A DNA stretch of 64,000 bases from Devosia sp. RR2S18. Lineage in GTDB: Bacteria; Pseudomonadota; Alphaproteobacteria; Rhizobiales; Devosiaceae. Of the stretch, positions 26,178 to 35,672 are shown one piece after another (within the stretch, counting starts at the first letter, position 1; each line of letters begins with the position of its first letter). The stretch covers positions 372,001 through 436,000 of the forward strand of contig NZ_CP126539.1 in the NCBI RefSeq assembly GCF_030177755.1, given 5' to 3'. The notes under the pieces were generated by a model. The model was given only the letters and a program-made list of their open reading frames with translations, made no database searches and was not told where the DNA came from. The position numbers and the translations under genes are program-made.

Positions 26178-28268
26178 ATGCGAAGAATTCGCAGCCTCTT
26201 TGGCAATTTCAGCATTACCGCGGCGATGAGCGCGCTGGTCTTTTCCAGCATCCTCATCACCATCCTCGCTTTTTCGGCGGGCGGGTATTTCAATTTGCGC
26301 CAACAGGCGCTCGGTCAAGCCGTTGCGCAGCAGCACGCGGACTTGCAGGTCGCCGGTACAATCCTCGAAAAACGGCTTAACGGGTCGGTGCTGACCTGGG
26401 CCGAGGACGGCTCCATCGGCGCCTTCCAAACCTATAACCTACCGTTCTTCCACGACACCAGTGCGGTCGACTCCGTATCGCGCATCACCGATGGTGCCGT
26501 CGCCATCTTCGGCTTCGACGCCGCCACATCCTCCTTTGCTGCCAAGTCGTCGAGCTTCGCGACGCCAGAGGGTGAGCGGGCCAAGGACTTCGTCCTCGAT
26601 ACCGCGTCACCCGAGCACCAGGCCCTTGCCGCAGGGCAACCCTATTTCGGTATCGTTGCGATGGAGGGCATGCGCCTGTTTGGGTCCTTCCAGCCTATTT
26701 TGAACCTGCAGAACGAGTTGATCGGCGCCTTCTTTGTCGGCAGCGATGCCGCAGCCGTCGATGCTGCAGCCAATGCGGCCATCCCTGGCATGGCGATGAT
26801 GGGCGTGGTGCTGTTGGTGGTGATGGGCGCGCTTTGCGTCTTCGTAACACGACAGCTCACCAAGCCCATTCCGCGCATTGCGGCTGCCATGTCCTCTATC
26901 GCAGAGGGCCAGTACGATACCGAGGTGCCCTACACCGAGAACGGCAACGAGGTCGGCAACATGGCCCGCGCCGTCGAGGTGTTCCGCGAGAACGGGCTGC
27001 GCGTAAGCCAGATGACGGAAGCGGAAGCCGCGCGCATCGTGGCCGAGCAGGAAAGCCGGCAGCGCATGATGAGCGAACTCCAAAGCGCCTTTGGCCAGGT
27101 GGTCGACGCCGCGGCGGCGGGCGATTTTACCTCGCGGGTGGCGGTAGAGTTCCCCGATCCCGAGCTCAACAGCCTCGCTGGCGGCGTGAACAACCTCGTC
27201 GGGACCTTTGAACGCAGCATCACCGAGTTGGGTACCGTCCTCGCCGCTCTGGCGGATACGGACCTGACCAAGCGCATGGAAGGCGAGTACGAGGGCGCTT
27301 TTGCCCGGCTCAAGGCCGACACCAACGCAGTGGCGGAAAAGCTCACCGATATCGTCGGGCAGCTTAAGGACACCTCGCGGACCCTCAAGACGGCGACGGG
27401 CGAAATCCTCTCGGGCGCCAATGATCTCTCCGAGCGCACCACCAAGCAGGCGGCCACCATCGAAGAGACCTCGGCGGCGATGGAGCAGCTGGCCTCGACC
27501 GTCCTGCAGAATGCCGAGCGAGCCCGCGAAGCCAGCGATGTTGCCTCGGGCGTGACCCGCACTGCCGAAGAAGGCGGGCAGGTGATGGATGAAGCTACCC
27601 AAGCCATGGAGCGGATCACCCAGTCCTCGGCCAAGATCTCCAACATCATCGGGCTGATTGACGACATCGCCTTCCAGACCAACCTCCTGGCGCTCAATGC
27701 CTCGGTGGAAGCGGCGCGCGCGGGTGATGCCGGCAAGGGCTTTGCCGTGGTCGCGGTGGAAGTCCGGCGCCTGGCCCAGTCGGCAGCGTCGGCCTCCTCG
27801 GACGTCAAGGCGCTGATCGAGCAATCGGCCAGCGAGGTCAAGGGCGGCTCCAAGCTGGTCTCGGATGCGGCCAGCAAGCTCAGCACCATGCTCGAGGCGG
27901 CGCGTACCTCCAACGAGCTGATGAAGGGTATTGCCCGCGACTCCAAGGAGCAGGCGTCCTCGATCGAGGAGGTCAACACCGCCGTTCGCACAATGGACGA
28001 GATGACCCAGCACAATGCGGCCCTGGTGGAAGAGATCAACGCCGCCATCGAGCAGACCGAGGCGCAAGCCACCGAACTCGACCGGATCGTCGATATCTTC
28101 GCCATCGACGAGGCAGCTCCTGTGCATGCGGCCGCGCCACTGGCACCCAAGCCTGCCACCCGCATCGCCACGGGCGCCAAGGCGCTGCAGGACAAGCTGC
28201 GCACCGCGACTAAGTCCTATCTCAGCCACGGCAATGCCGCGGTCGATACAGATTGGAGCGAGTTCTAA
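26178..28268 (+). CDS. MCP2: Cache_3/Cache_2-type chemoreceptor
   Basis: A 696-residue receptor. TM1 about residues 15-35, a single-Cache-size periplasmic domain to about 200 ([21 protein letters not shown], then FFVGSD), TM2 about 201-222, HAMP, and a signalling domain almost identical to MCP1. The tail is DTDWSEF. Start ATG 26178 has GGGGGAG 7 bp upstream; a GTG at 26157 is less likely. Its sensor resembles MCP3 while its output half copies MCP1, so the gene is a chimera of its two neighbours. Confidence 0.94.
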   Translation: MRRIRSLFGNFSITAAMSALVFSSILITILAFSAGGYFNLRQQALGQAVAQQHADLQVAGTILEKRLNGSVLTWAEDGSIGAFQTYNLPFFHDTSAVDSVSRITDGAVAIFGFDAATSSFAAKSSSFATPEGERAKDFVLDTASPEHQALAAGQPYFGIVAMEGMRLFGSFQPILNLQNELIGAFFVGSDAAAVDAAANAAIPGMAMMGVVLLVVMGALCVFVTRQLTKPIPRIAAAMSSIAEGQYDTEVPYTENGNEVGNMARAVEVFRENGLRVSQMTEAEAARIVAEQESRQRMMSELQSAFGQVVDAAAAGDFTSRVAVEFPDPELNSLAGGVNNLVGTFERSITELGTVLAALADTDLTKRMEGEYEGAFARLKADTNAVAEKLTDIVGQLKDTSRTLKTATGEILSGANDLSERTTKQAATIEETSAAMEQLASTVLQNAERAREASDVASGVTRTAEEGGQVMDEATQAMERITQSSAKISNIIGLIDDIAFQTNLLALNASVEAARAGDAGKGFAVVAVEVRRLAQSAASASSDVKALIEQSASEVKGGSKLVSDAASKLSTMLEAARTSNELMKGIARDSKEQASSIEEVNTAVRTMDEMTQHNAALVEEINAAIEQTEAQATELDRIVDIFAIDEAAPVHAAAPLAPKPATRIATGAKALQDKLRTATKSYLSHGNAAVDTDWSEF

Positions 28269-28272
28269 GACG
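27231..28272 (+). repeat. Long near-identical block, copy B (MCP1/MCP2)
   Basis: Partner of 24999-26040. Codes for the last HAMP-proximal helix, coiled coil, signalling tip and DWSEF tail. Confidence 0.9.
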
Positions 28273-28294
28273 TACTTTCCAGGCGAGACGTGAG

Positions 28295-28325
28295 GCCCCT
28301 CGGCCGCTGTCGGGGGGCTTTCCCT
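28295..28325 (+). terminator. Weak terminator after MCP2
   Basis: GCCCCTC / GGGGGGC stem (one G-T pair) with a 10-nt loop, followed by TTTCCCTT. Weaker than those after MCP1 and MCP3. Confidence 0.5.
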
Positions 28326-28423
28326 TAGATACCCGAGCCCTGCAGCTTAAAGGTTCGCTAAGTCTAATCCGCTACTTCTTTGTGCAAGAGCGTGGTTGGG
28401 CACGCGCAGCAGAGGAATGGGGC

Positions 28424-30523
28424 ATGTTCAAGCGAGTCGGCCAGGCGGCGGGCAACATCAAGATGACGACCAAGATCGCGGCTCTCGTGATTTCCGCTGT
28501 CATCTTGTCGGTGGCGGTGGTTGTGGCCACCATCTTCTTCACCTTCCTTGGGGCGACGCGCGATCAGGCCCTGGAGCAGCAGGCAGTCAACCTCAAGACC
28601 GCCGCCACAATCCTTCAGGGCTCCCTTGCCGCCGCCGAAGTGGCCTGGACCGAGGACGGCGACATTGACTCGATCAGCACCTGGGCGATGCCCCGCCGGT
28701 TCATCAACCATGACATGGTGGACTCCATCGCGCGCGTTACGGGACAAGCGGCAACCATTTTCGGCTGGGACGAGACGCTCCAGGACTTTGTGCGCATGTC
28801 GACCACCATTGTGGGCGAAGACGGCGAACGCATCCTGGATACAACCCTAGGGCAGGATAGCACCGCCTATGCGCCCCTTATGGCTGGCGAAACCTATCAG
28901 GGCGAGTCAGTGATCGTGGGCCGCCCGTACTACACTGCCTACGAGCCAATCCTCGACCAGGGCGGCAAGACGCTGGGCGTGCTTTTTGTGGGAACAGACA
29001 AGCAGCAGGCGGAAGCCGTTGTCTACCAGATCGTGCAATTGCTGCTGATGGTCGGTGCCGCCGTGGTCGCTGTCCTGGCGGTGCTCGGCTATTTTGCCTC
29101 GCGCCAGATGATGAAAGCTATTCCTAAGCTCGCGCAAACCATGCGTGTCGTGGCTGACGGCGACTACGAGGCCGAGGTGCCGTTCTCTGGCCGCGGCGAC
29201 GAGATCGGGGACATGGCTCGGGCGGTCGAAGTGTTCCGCGCCAACGGCCTCAAGGTCAGCGAGATGACCGAGGAAGAACGCGCAGCCTCGATCCAGCGAC
29301 GGGCCGAACGGACCGACATGATGGTGGCTCTGCAGGCCGCCTTCGGCGAGGTGGTGGATGCCGCGATTGCCGGGGACTTCTCCAAGCGCGTCCATGCCGA
29401 ATTCCCCGACCAGGAGCTCAATGCCCTGGCCGGCAGCGTCAACTCGCTGGTGGAAACGGTGGATCGCGGCATCAACGAGACCGGCGAAGTGCTGGATGCG
29501 CTCGCCAATACCGACCTCACCAAGCGCATGCATGGCGACTATCAAGGAGCTTTCGCCAAGCTCAAGGAAGATACCAATCGGGTGGCCGACAAGCTGACCG
29601 ACGTGGTGCGCCAGTTGCGCGATACGTCGCGGACGCTCAAGACGGCGACGGGGGAAATCCTCTCGGGGGCCAACGATCTATCCGAGCGGACCACCAAGCA
29701 GGCGGCGACCATCGAAGAGACCTCGGCCGCCATGGAACAGCTTGCCGGTACGGTGGCAGAAAACGCCCGCATGGCGGAATCGGCCAGCGGCAACGCGCAG
29801 ACCGTCTCGCAGAAGGCGGCCCAGAGCGGGGAGACTATGAGCCAGGCCAATGTGGCCATGGAGCGGATCACCCAGTCCTCGGCCAAGATCTCCAACATCA
29901 TCGGCATGATCGACGACATTGCCTTCCAGACCAATCTGCTGGCGCTCAACGCCTCGGTGGAAGCGGCGCGTGCCGGCGATGCTGGCAAAGGCTTTGCCGT
30001 GGTGGCGGTGGAAGTGCGCCGCCTGGCGCAGTCCGCCGCCTCGGCCTCCTCGGACGTCAAAGCACTGATCGAGCAGTCCGCCAACGAAGTGACCGGCGGC
30101 TCCAAGCTCGTGTCCAACGCTGCCGAGCAGCTTTCGGCGATGCTGAACGCCGTGGAAGAAAACGCTACGCTGATGGTGTCGATTGCCAAGGCGAGCCGCG
30201 AACAGGCCGCTGCCATCGACGAAGTAACGGTTGCGGTGCGCACGCTCGACGAGATGACCCAGCACAATGCGGCGCTGGTGGAAGAAACCAATGCTGCCAT
30301 CGAGCAGACCGAAGGCCAGGCCAATGAACTCGACCGCGTAGTGGCCGTGTTCACCACCGGCGATGAGGCAGCGGCGGGTCGCACTTCAGCACCCGTCCGG
30401 GCTCAGCCCAATCGCGTTGCGGCCGGCGCCAAGGCACTGCAGGACAAGCTTGGTTCGCTGACCAAAAAAACCTACCTGAGCCATGGCAATGCCGCGGTGG
30501 ATACCGACTGGAGCGAGTTCTAG
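28424..30523 (+). CDS. MCP3: Cache_3/Cache_2-type chemoreceptor
   Basis: A 699-residue receptor. TM1 about residues 20-42, periplasmic sensor to 199 with MVDSIARVTGQAATIFGW and GVLFVGTD, TM2 about 200-225, HAMP, signalling tip [25 protein letters not shown], tail DTDWSEF. Start ATG 28424 lies after AGAGGAATGGGG; the frame extends further upstream without family features. From 29204 on it is almost identical to MCP4. An incomplete TTAA-N7-CTAA sequence at 28347-28361 could be a CtrA site. Confidence 0.94.
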   Translation: MFKRVGQAAGNIKMTTKIAALVISAVILSVAVVVATIFFTFLGATRDQALEQQAVNLKTAATILQGSLAAAEVAWTEDGDIDSISTWAMPRRFINHDMVDSIARVTGQAATIFGWDETLQDFVRMSTTIVGEDGERILDTTLGQDSTAYAPLMAGETYQGESVIVGRPYYTAYEPILDQGGKTLGVLFVGTDKQQAEAVVYQIVQLLLMVGAAVVAVLAVLGYFASRQMMKAIPKLAQTMRVVADGDYEAEVPFSGRGDEIGDMARAVEVFRANGLKVSEMTEEERAASIQRRAERTDMMVALQAAFGEVVDAAIAGDFSKRVHAEFPDQELNALAGSVNSLVETVDRGINETGEVLDALANTDLTKRMHGDYQGAFAKLKEDTNRVADKLTDVVRQLRDTSRTLKTATGEILSGANDLSERTTKQAATIEETSAAMEQLAGTVAENARMAESASGNAQTVSQKAAQSGETMSQANVAMERITQSSAKISNIIGMIDDIAFQTNLLALNASVEAARAGDAGKGFAVVAVEVRRLAQSAASASSDVKALIEQSANEVTGGSKLVSNAAEQLSAMLNAVEENATLMVSIAKASREQAAAIDEVTVAVRTLDEMTQHNAALVEETNAAIEQTEGQANELDRVVAVFTTGDEAAAGRTSAPVRAQPNRVAAGAKALQDKLGSLTKKTYLSHGNAAVDTDWSEF
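29204..30368 (+). repeat. Long near-identical block, copy A (MCP3/MCP4)
   Basis: Matches 31607-32771 at a constant offset of 2403 bp. It begins right after TM2/HAMP and ends before the variable C-terminal linker. The part 29285-29835 (551 bp) shows no difference at all from its partner. Confidence 0.92.
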
Positions 30524-30871
30524 CACGCGCTCGAAGCGGGGGTAATCGAGGGGCTTCCTCGCACTACATCAGGAACACGCATCAGGGGTGCCGTTGGGCA
30601 CCCCTTTTTGTTTTGTGATCGCGCTGGATCGTCTCGGCGCGGAATTTTTACCGCAGATTAAGGACAAGCTGAGATCGTGCGGGCTGGAACAACGATACCA
30701 AGCTGAGCCCGAAACCCGCGCGGTGCAACCGCACCCGGGACCTGCCAATCCGTCATTCCAGACATAGTCTACCCAACGCAGTCGCTGACTGCGCGAGCCC
30801 TGCCGCTCGTGCGTTCGCCGCTGCCATCGCATCGTCTCGCCTCCCTGGAGAGGCTACCAAGGAGCCTTGCC
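30524..30871. other. 348-bp intergenic region MCP3-MCP4
   Basis: Holds the MCP3 terminator (30584-30615) and must hold the MCP4 promoter. The GC-rich stretch 30660-30740 has small complementary segments, but I could not fit it to a known riboswitch. A reading frame in line with MCP4 extends back to 30809 but looks non-coding. Confidence 0.5.
30584..30615 (+). terminator. Terminator after MCP3
   Basis: 9-bp perfect stem AGGGGTGCC / GGCACCCCT, GTTG loop, then TTTTTGTTTT. A textbook intrinsic terminator. Confidence 0.92.
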
Positions 30872-32914
30872 GTGTTCAGCGCTTTCACTAGCAGTATCGC
30901 CCGTCGGCTTTACGCGCTGATTGTCATCTTCGCCATCGGGTTCGCCGGCGTGCTGGCCTACCAGCTCTATACGCTGCGCGAGAATCTGGATGCTTTCAAA
31001 CGCACAGAATTGCAGAGCGTCGTACAGGGCGCAACCAGCATAGCCCAGACCTATTACGACCGTGCCCAGGCCGGCGAATTCAGCGAGGAAGAGGCCAAGA
31101 CCCTGGCGCTCGAGACCCTGCGCGGCTTCCGCTATCAGGGCAGTGAATATGTGTTCGTCGACACGTTCGACATGGTCCTGCTGATGCATCCGACCAAGCC
31201 GGAGAAGCAGGGCAGCAACCGTGCCATCGAAGAGGATGGGCGGGGGAAACTCTTTATCAAAGAGATGGTGACCAACGCAAAGGCAAACGGATCGACCTTT
31301 GTCACCTACCTCTTCAAGTCACCCGACGGCGGCTCGTTCGACAAGATCAGCTATGCGCAGGCATTCGAGCCTTGGGGGTGGACCATCGCCTCGGGCGTTC
31401 TGATGACGCAGGTGGACGCGATTTTCACCGAAGCAGCCACCATCAGCGGCATCATTGCCTTCGGCGTGACGCTCCTGCTGCTGGTGATCGGAATATTCAT
31501 CGCCCGCTCGATCAGCAAGCCACTGGCCAAGCTCAACAACGACATGGTGCGCATCGCCGGCTGCGATTTCGACGTCGTCCCCGCCGGCATGGATCGCCCC
31601 GATGAAATCGGGGACATGGCCCGGGCGGTCGAAGTGTTCCGCGCCAACGGCCTCAAGGTCAGTGAGATGACCGAGGAAGAACGCGCCGCCTCGATCCAGC
31701 GACGGGCCGAACGGACCGACATGATGGTGGCTCTGCAGGCCGCCTTCGGCGAGGTGGTGGATGCCGCGATTGCCGGGGACTTCTCCAAGCGCGTCCATGC
31801 CGAATTCCCCGACCAGGAGCTCAATGCCCTGGCCGGCAGCGTCAACTCGCTGGTGGAAACGGTGGATCGCGGCATCAACGAGACCGGCGAAGTGCTGGAT
31901 GCGCTCGCCAATACCGACCTCACCAAGCGCATGCATGGCGACTATCAAGGAGCTTTCGCCAAGCTCAAGGAAGATACCAATCGGGTGGCCGACAAGCTGA
32001 CCGACGTGGTGCGCCAGTTGCGCGATACGTCGCGGACGCTCAAGACGGCGACGGGGGAAATCCTCTCGGGGGCCAACGATCTATCCGAGCGGACCACCAA
32101 GCAGGCGGCGACCATCGAAGAGACCTCGGCCGCCATGGAACAGCTTGCCGGTACGGTGGCAGAAAACGCCCGCATGGCGGAATCGGCCAGCGGCAACGCG
32201 CAGACCGTCTCGCAGAAGGCGGCCCAGAGCGGGGAGACAATGAGCCAGGCCAATGTGGCTATGGAGCGGATCACTCAATCGTCGGCCAAGATCTCCAACA
32301 TCATCGGCATGATCGACGACATTGCCTTCCAGACCAATCTGCTGGCGCTCAACGCCTCGGTGGAAGCGGCGCGCGCTGGCGATGCTGGCAAGGGCTTTGC
32401 CGTGGTGGCGGTGGAGGTGCGGCGCCTGGCGCAGTCAGCAGCGTCGGCCTCCTCGGACGTCAAAGCACTGATCGAGCAGTCCGCCAACGAAGTGACCGGC
32501 GGCTCCAAGCTCGTGTCCAACGCTGCCGAGCAGCTTTCGGCGATGCTGAACGCTGTGGAGGAAAACGCTACGCTGATGGTGTCGATTGCCAAGGCGAGCC
32601 GTGAACAGGCCGCTGCCATCGATGAAGTGACGGTCGCTGTGCGCACGCTCGACGAGATGACCCAGCACAATGCGGCGCTGGTGGAAGAAACCAATGCTGC
32701 CATCGAGCAGACCGAAGGCCAGGCCAATGAACTCGACCAAGTGGTGGCGATCTTCACCACCGGCGATGAATTGACAGGCATGCAGCAGGGCGTACGGTCC
32801 AGAATTGCTCCGGCCCAGCGAAAGCCTGCTGCAAAAGCACAAGTGAAGCAGGCCGCGAAAGCCTATCTCAGTGATGGCAATGCCGCTATCGCCGCAGACT
32901 GGGACGAGTTCTGA
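30872..32914 (+). CDS. MCP4: sCache_2-type chemoreceptor
   Basis: A 680-residue receptor. TM1 about residues 14-32, a single Cache_2 domain at 33-188 (YVFVDTFDMVLLMHPTKPE and PWGWTIASGVLMTQVDAIF are typical), TM2 at 191-212, then a signalling half copied from MCP3. The tail is AADWDEF, with Asp in place of the Ser seen in MCP1-3. I start at GTG 30872 because AAGGAG lies 7 bp before it. Cache_2 sensors often bind organic acids or other small carboxylates, but the ligand is unknown. Confidence 0.93.
   Translation: MFSAFTSSIARRLYALIVIFAIGFAGVLAYQLYTLRENLDAFKRTELQSVVQGATSIAQTYYDRAQAGEFSEEEAKTLALETLRGFRYQGSEYVFVDTFDMVLLMHPTKPEKQGSNRAIEEDGRGKLFIKEMVTNAKANGSTFVTYLFKSPDGGSFDKISYAQAFEPWGWTIASGVLMTQVDAIFTEAATISGIIAFGVTLLLLVIGIFIARSISKPLAKLNNDMVRIAGCDFDVVPAGMDRPDEIGDMARAVEVFRANGLKVSEMTEEERAASIQRRAERTDMMVALQAAFGEVVDAAIAGDFSKRVHAEFPDQELNALAGSVNSLVETVDRGINETGEVLDALANTDLTKRMHGDYQGAFAKLKEDTNRVADKLTDVVRQLRDTSRTLKTATGEILSGANDLSERTTKQAATIEETSAAMEQLAGTVAENARMAESASGNAQTVSQKAAQSGETMSQANVAMERITQSSAKISNIIGMIDDIAFQTNLLALNASVEAARAGDAGKGFAVVAVEVRRLAQSAASASSDVKALIEQSANEVTGGSKLVSNAAEQLSAMLNAVEENATLMVSIAKASREQAAAIDEVTVAVRTLDEMTQHNAALVEETNAAIEQTEGQANELDQVVAIFTTGDELTGMQQGVRSRIAPAQRKPAAKAQVKQAAKAYLSDGNAAIAADWDEF
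31607..32771 (+). repeat. Long near-identical block, copy B (MCP3/MCP4)
   Basis: Partner of 29204-30368. Differences cluster in the last third, mostly in third codon positions. Confidence 0.92.
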
Positions 32915-33053
32915 GCGCTGCTTCCGTGACATGCGCATGACAGAAGGGGAAGGGGTTCTTTAACTCCCTTCTCCTTACTGTCTTTGTAGATCATGACCGC
33001 GGAGGGAGGAGCTGCGGGCATGCCTTTTTTAGGCACAGGCCTCAACTCCGCGG

Positions 33054-35516
33054 ATGTTCTCGATGCAAAAGCTGCGCCTCGCTTTCAAGCTCCCCGCTCT
33101 CATCACTGCCATCGCGCTGGCAACCGGCGTTAGCCTGGGACTTGCGGCCTTCGTCGCCGCGGACCGCATTGTGACCAGCCAGGCCGAGCAGCGGCTGGCC
33201 GCGGCGACACAAAATGCCCATACCGCGCTCGACGCGTACCTCAAGGAAGTGTCCGAAGATCTGACCGTCTTTGCTGGCAGGTCCGAGATTGCAGCGGCCA
33301 TTGACCTCTTCTCGGGCGCCATGCGCTCGCTCAAGGATCGGGGCGACCCGACCGAGCAGTTGCAGGACGCTTATATCACGCAGAACCCCAATCCGCCGGG
33401 GGAGAAGCTGCTGCTGGATTCATCGGATAAGCTGCCGGTCTATGATCTGCATCACCGCGGTATTCACGCCGATTTCCGTGACCTGCTCGAGAAGCGCGGC
33501 TACTACGACATCTTCCTCTTCGATACCGACTTCAACAACGTGTACACCGTTTTCAAGGAGTCCGATTTCGCGACCAATTTCGCGGAGGGCGGCGGCCCCT
33601 GGGCCGACACGGATCTGGGTAAAGTGGTGCGGGCGGCAATGGAGGGGGAAGCCGGACAGTTCTTCCTGTCCGACTTTGCGCCCTATGGTCCCAGCAATGG
33701 TGCCCCCGCGAGCTTTATTGCTGCGCCGGTCATCGATCAGAATTTCCTGATCGGCGTCATTGCTTTCCAACTTCCGACCGGCCGCATTGGCGAGGTTCTT
33801 GACCGGACGCGGGGGCTTGGTGCCTCCGGCGAAGTTTATCTCGTTGGCCAGGACGGTCTTGTCCGGAACGATTCAGTCCTGACGGCAGAGAATGACGTCC
33901 TCAGCCTCTCCATTGCGGGCGATGCTGTGAGCTCTGCCTTGGCGGGAGCGCCTGCGCTGGGTGCCACCACGCACAAAGGGCAGGACTATGTGGTTGCCAG
34001 TGAGCCGCTGAGCTATGGCGGCGCGCAATGGGCTGTGGTGGCGCTCGAGAGTGCCGCCGAGATTGCCGCACCTGCTGCTGGCCTGCGCAACGCCATGCTG
34101 GTCATCGGTGGGGTCATGCTGGCGCTGGCCGCAGCTAGCAGCATTCTGATTGCTCGCACCATCACGCGCCCTGTGTCGCGCCTAACCCGCGCCATGGGTG
34201 TGATTGCTGGCGACGAACTCGACACCGAAGTGCCCGGCCTCGGCCGCGCTGACGAATTAGGCGAAATGGCCGACGCGGTGGAGGTATTCCGCCGCAATGG
34301 CCTCAAGATGCGAGACCTGCGTGCCGCCGAAGCCGATATGAGCGAAGAGCGTGCGGCTCACGTAGCGGTCATTCAGAACCTACAAGCCGATATCGGCCGA
34401 GTGGTTGCGGCAGCAATTGATGGCGATTTCCGCGACCGCGTCGGCACCGAGTTGGATGATCCGGAACTGCGGCGCCTAGCCGAGGACGTCAACGCGCTGC
34501 TGGCCAGCGTAGAAAAGGGGATCGGTGAAACGGGGACTGTGCTCGCAGCACTAGCCCGCTCCGATCTCAGTTTGCGCATGATCGGTGACTACAAGGGCGC
34601 CTTCGCCCGCCTGCAGCAGGATACAAATGGTGTTGCCGAGCAGCTCGGACAAGTCATTCGTCAGCTGCGCGAGACCTCGAGCGCGCTGAAGACGGCAACG
34701 GGTGAAATCCTCTCGGGCGCCAACGATCTTTCCGAGCGGACAACGCGACAGGCAGCGACGATCGAAGAAACCAGCGCCGCCATCGAGCAGCTCAACCAGA
34801 CAGTGGTCGATAACGCCAAGCAGGCCGAGGAAGCCAGCCAGAAGGCCCGCACCGTTTCCACCGAAGCCGAGGCGAGCGGTGCGGTGATGCATGAAGCCAC
34901 TGAGGCGATGGAGCGCATCACCCAGTCATCAGCCAAGATTTCCAACATCATCGGTCTCATCGACGACATTGCCTTCCAGACCAATCTCCTGGCTCTTAAC
35001 GCCTCGGTTGAGGCGGCGCGGGCAGGCGATGCCGGCAAGGGCTTTGCCGTGGTAGCGGTCGAAGTGCGGCGCCTGGCGCAATCGGCCGCGTCGGCGTCTT
35101 CGGACGTCAAGGCGCTGATCGAGCAGTCCGCCAATGAGGTCAAGGGCGGCTCCAAGCTCGTTGCTGGTGCGGCAGAGCGGTTGGTGGCCGTGCAGGACGG
35201 CATTCGCGCCAACGCCGCCTTGCTGAACGCGATTGCCCAGGCCAGCCGCGAACAAGCTTCGGCCATCGACGAGGTGACGATCGCGGTACGCACCATGGAC
35301 GAGATGACCCAACACAATGCGGCCCTCGTCGAAGAAACCAATGCGGCCATTGAGCAGACAGAGGCGCAGGCCAACGAGCTCGACCGGCTGATCGGCGGGT
35401 TCACCCTGGACACCAGCAGGATCACTGCAGCCGAACAGGGTAGCGAGACGGGGGCCCGCGGCATGCTCAACAGCCTCAAGGCTGCTGCCGGCCGGCATTT
35501 CGGCCGCGCGAGCTAA
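33054..35516 (+). CDS. MCP5: dCache-type chemoreceptor without docking tail
   Basis: An 820-residue receptor. TM1 about residues 15-37, double-Cache periplasmic sensor to 345 (YYDIFLFDTDFNNVYTVFKESDFATN), TM2 at 346-368, HAMP and a diverged signalling half (IEQLNQTVVDNAKQ). The tip motif [25 protein letters not shown] is kept. It ends RHFGRAS and lacks the xWxxF tail of MCP1-4 and MCP6, so its adaptation may depend on neighbours in the array. ATG 33054 or the in-frame ATG 33063 could be the start; no clear RBS decides. Confidence 0.93.
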   Translation: MFSMQKLRLAFKLPALITAIALATGVSLGLAAFVAADRIVTSQAEQRLAAATQNAHTALDAYLKEVSEDLTVFAGRSEIAAAIDLFSGAMRSLKDRGDPTEQLQDAYITQNPNPPGEKLLLDSSDKLPVYDLHHRGIHADFRDLLEKRGYYDIFLFDTDFNNVYTVFKESDFATNFAEGGGPWADTDLGKVVRAAMEGEAGQFFLSDFAPYGPSNGAPASFIAAPVIDQNFLIGVIAFQLPTGRIGEVLDRTRGLGASGEVYLVGQDGLVRNDSVLTAENDVLSLSIAGDAVSSALAGAPALGATTHKGQDYVVASEPLSYGGAQWAVVALESAAEIAAPAAGLRNAMLVIGGVMLALAAASSILIARTITRPVSRLTRAMGVIAGDELDTEVPGLGRADELGEMADAVEVFRRNGLKMRDLRAAEADMSEERAAHVAVIQNLQADIGRVVAAAIDGDFRDRVGTELDDPELRRLAEDVNALLASVEKGIGETGTVLAALARSDLSLRMIGDYKGAFARLQQDTNGVAEQLGQVIRQLRETSSALKTATGEILSGANDLSERTTRQAATIEETSAAIEQLNQTVVDNAKQAEEASQKARTVSTEAEASGAVMHEATEAMERITQSSAKISNIIGLIDDIAFQTNLLALNASVEAARAGDAGKGFAVVAVEVRRLAQSAASASSDVKALIEQSANEVKGGSKLVAGAAERLVAVQDGIRANAALLNAIAQASREQASAIDEVTIAVRTMDEMTQHNAALVEETNAAIEQTEAQANELDRLIGGFTLDTSRITAAEQGSETGARGMLNSLKAAAGRHFGRAS

Positions 35517-35541
35517 GCGCAAGGCTGAAGACAGGGACGGG

Positions 35542-35573
35542 GCGCCAGCAGGCTGTTGTCGGGCTGGCGCTTT
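35542..35573 (+). terminator. Possible terminator after MCP5
   Basis: 8-bp stem GCGCCAGC / GCTGGCGC with a 13-nt loop, followed by only three T. Downstream, TTAACCAA (35582-35589), one base off the CtrA octamer, lies 83 bp before MCP6. Confidence 0.45.
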
Positions 35574-35672
35574 ACCGCGACTTAACCAAGCTTTGTCAGT
35601 ATAAGTTCTGGACGCAGACTTAATCACTTAGCCCGGCCGGGATCCCTCCAGCCGCAGAGGTTCGTCGCATCC

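Noticed and set aside
30650..30760. Possible riboswitch (TPP or c-di-GMP) before MCP4
   Set aside because: Short complementary segments and CTGAG boxes caught my eye, but the conserved core of neither riboswitch could be fitted.
32942..32976. Hairpin after MCP4 as a terminator
   Set aside because: AGAAGGG / CCCTTCT can pair, but the loop is about 17 nt and the following sequence is only weakly T-rich, so I do not call it.
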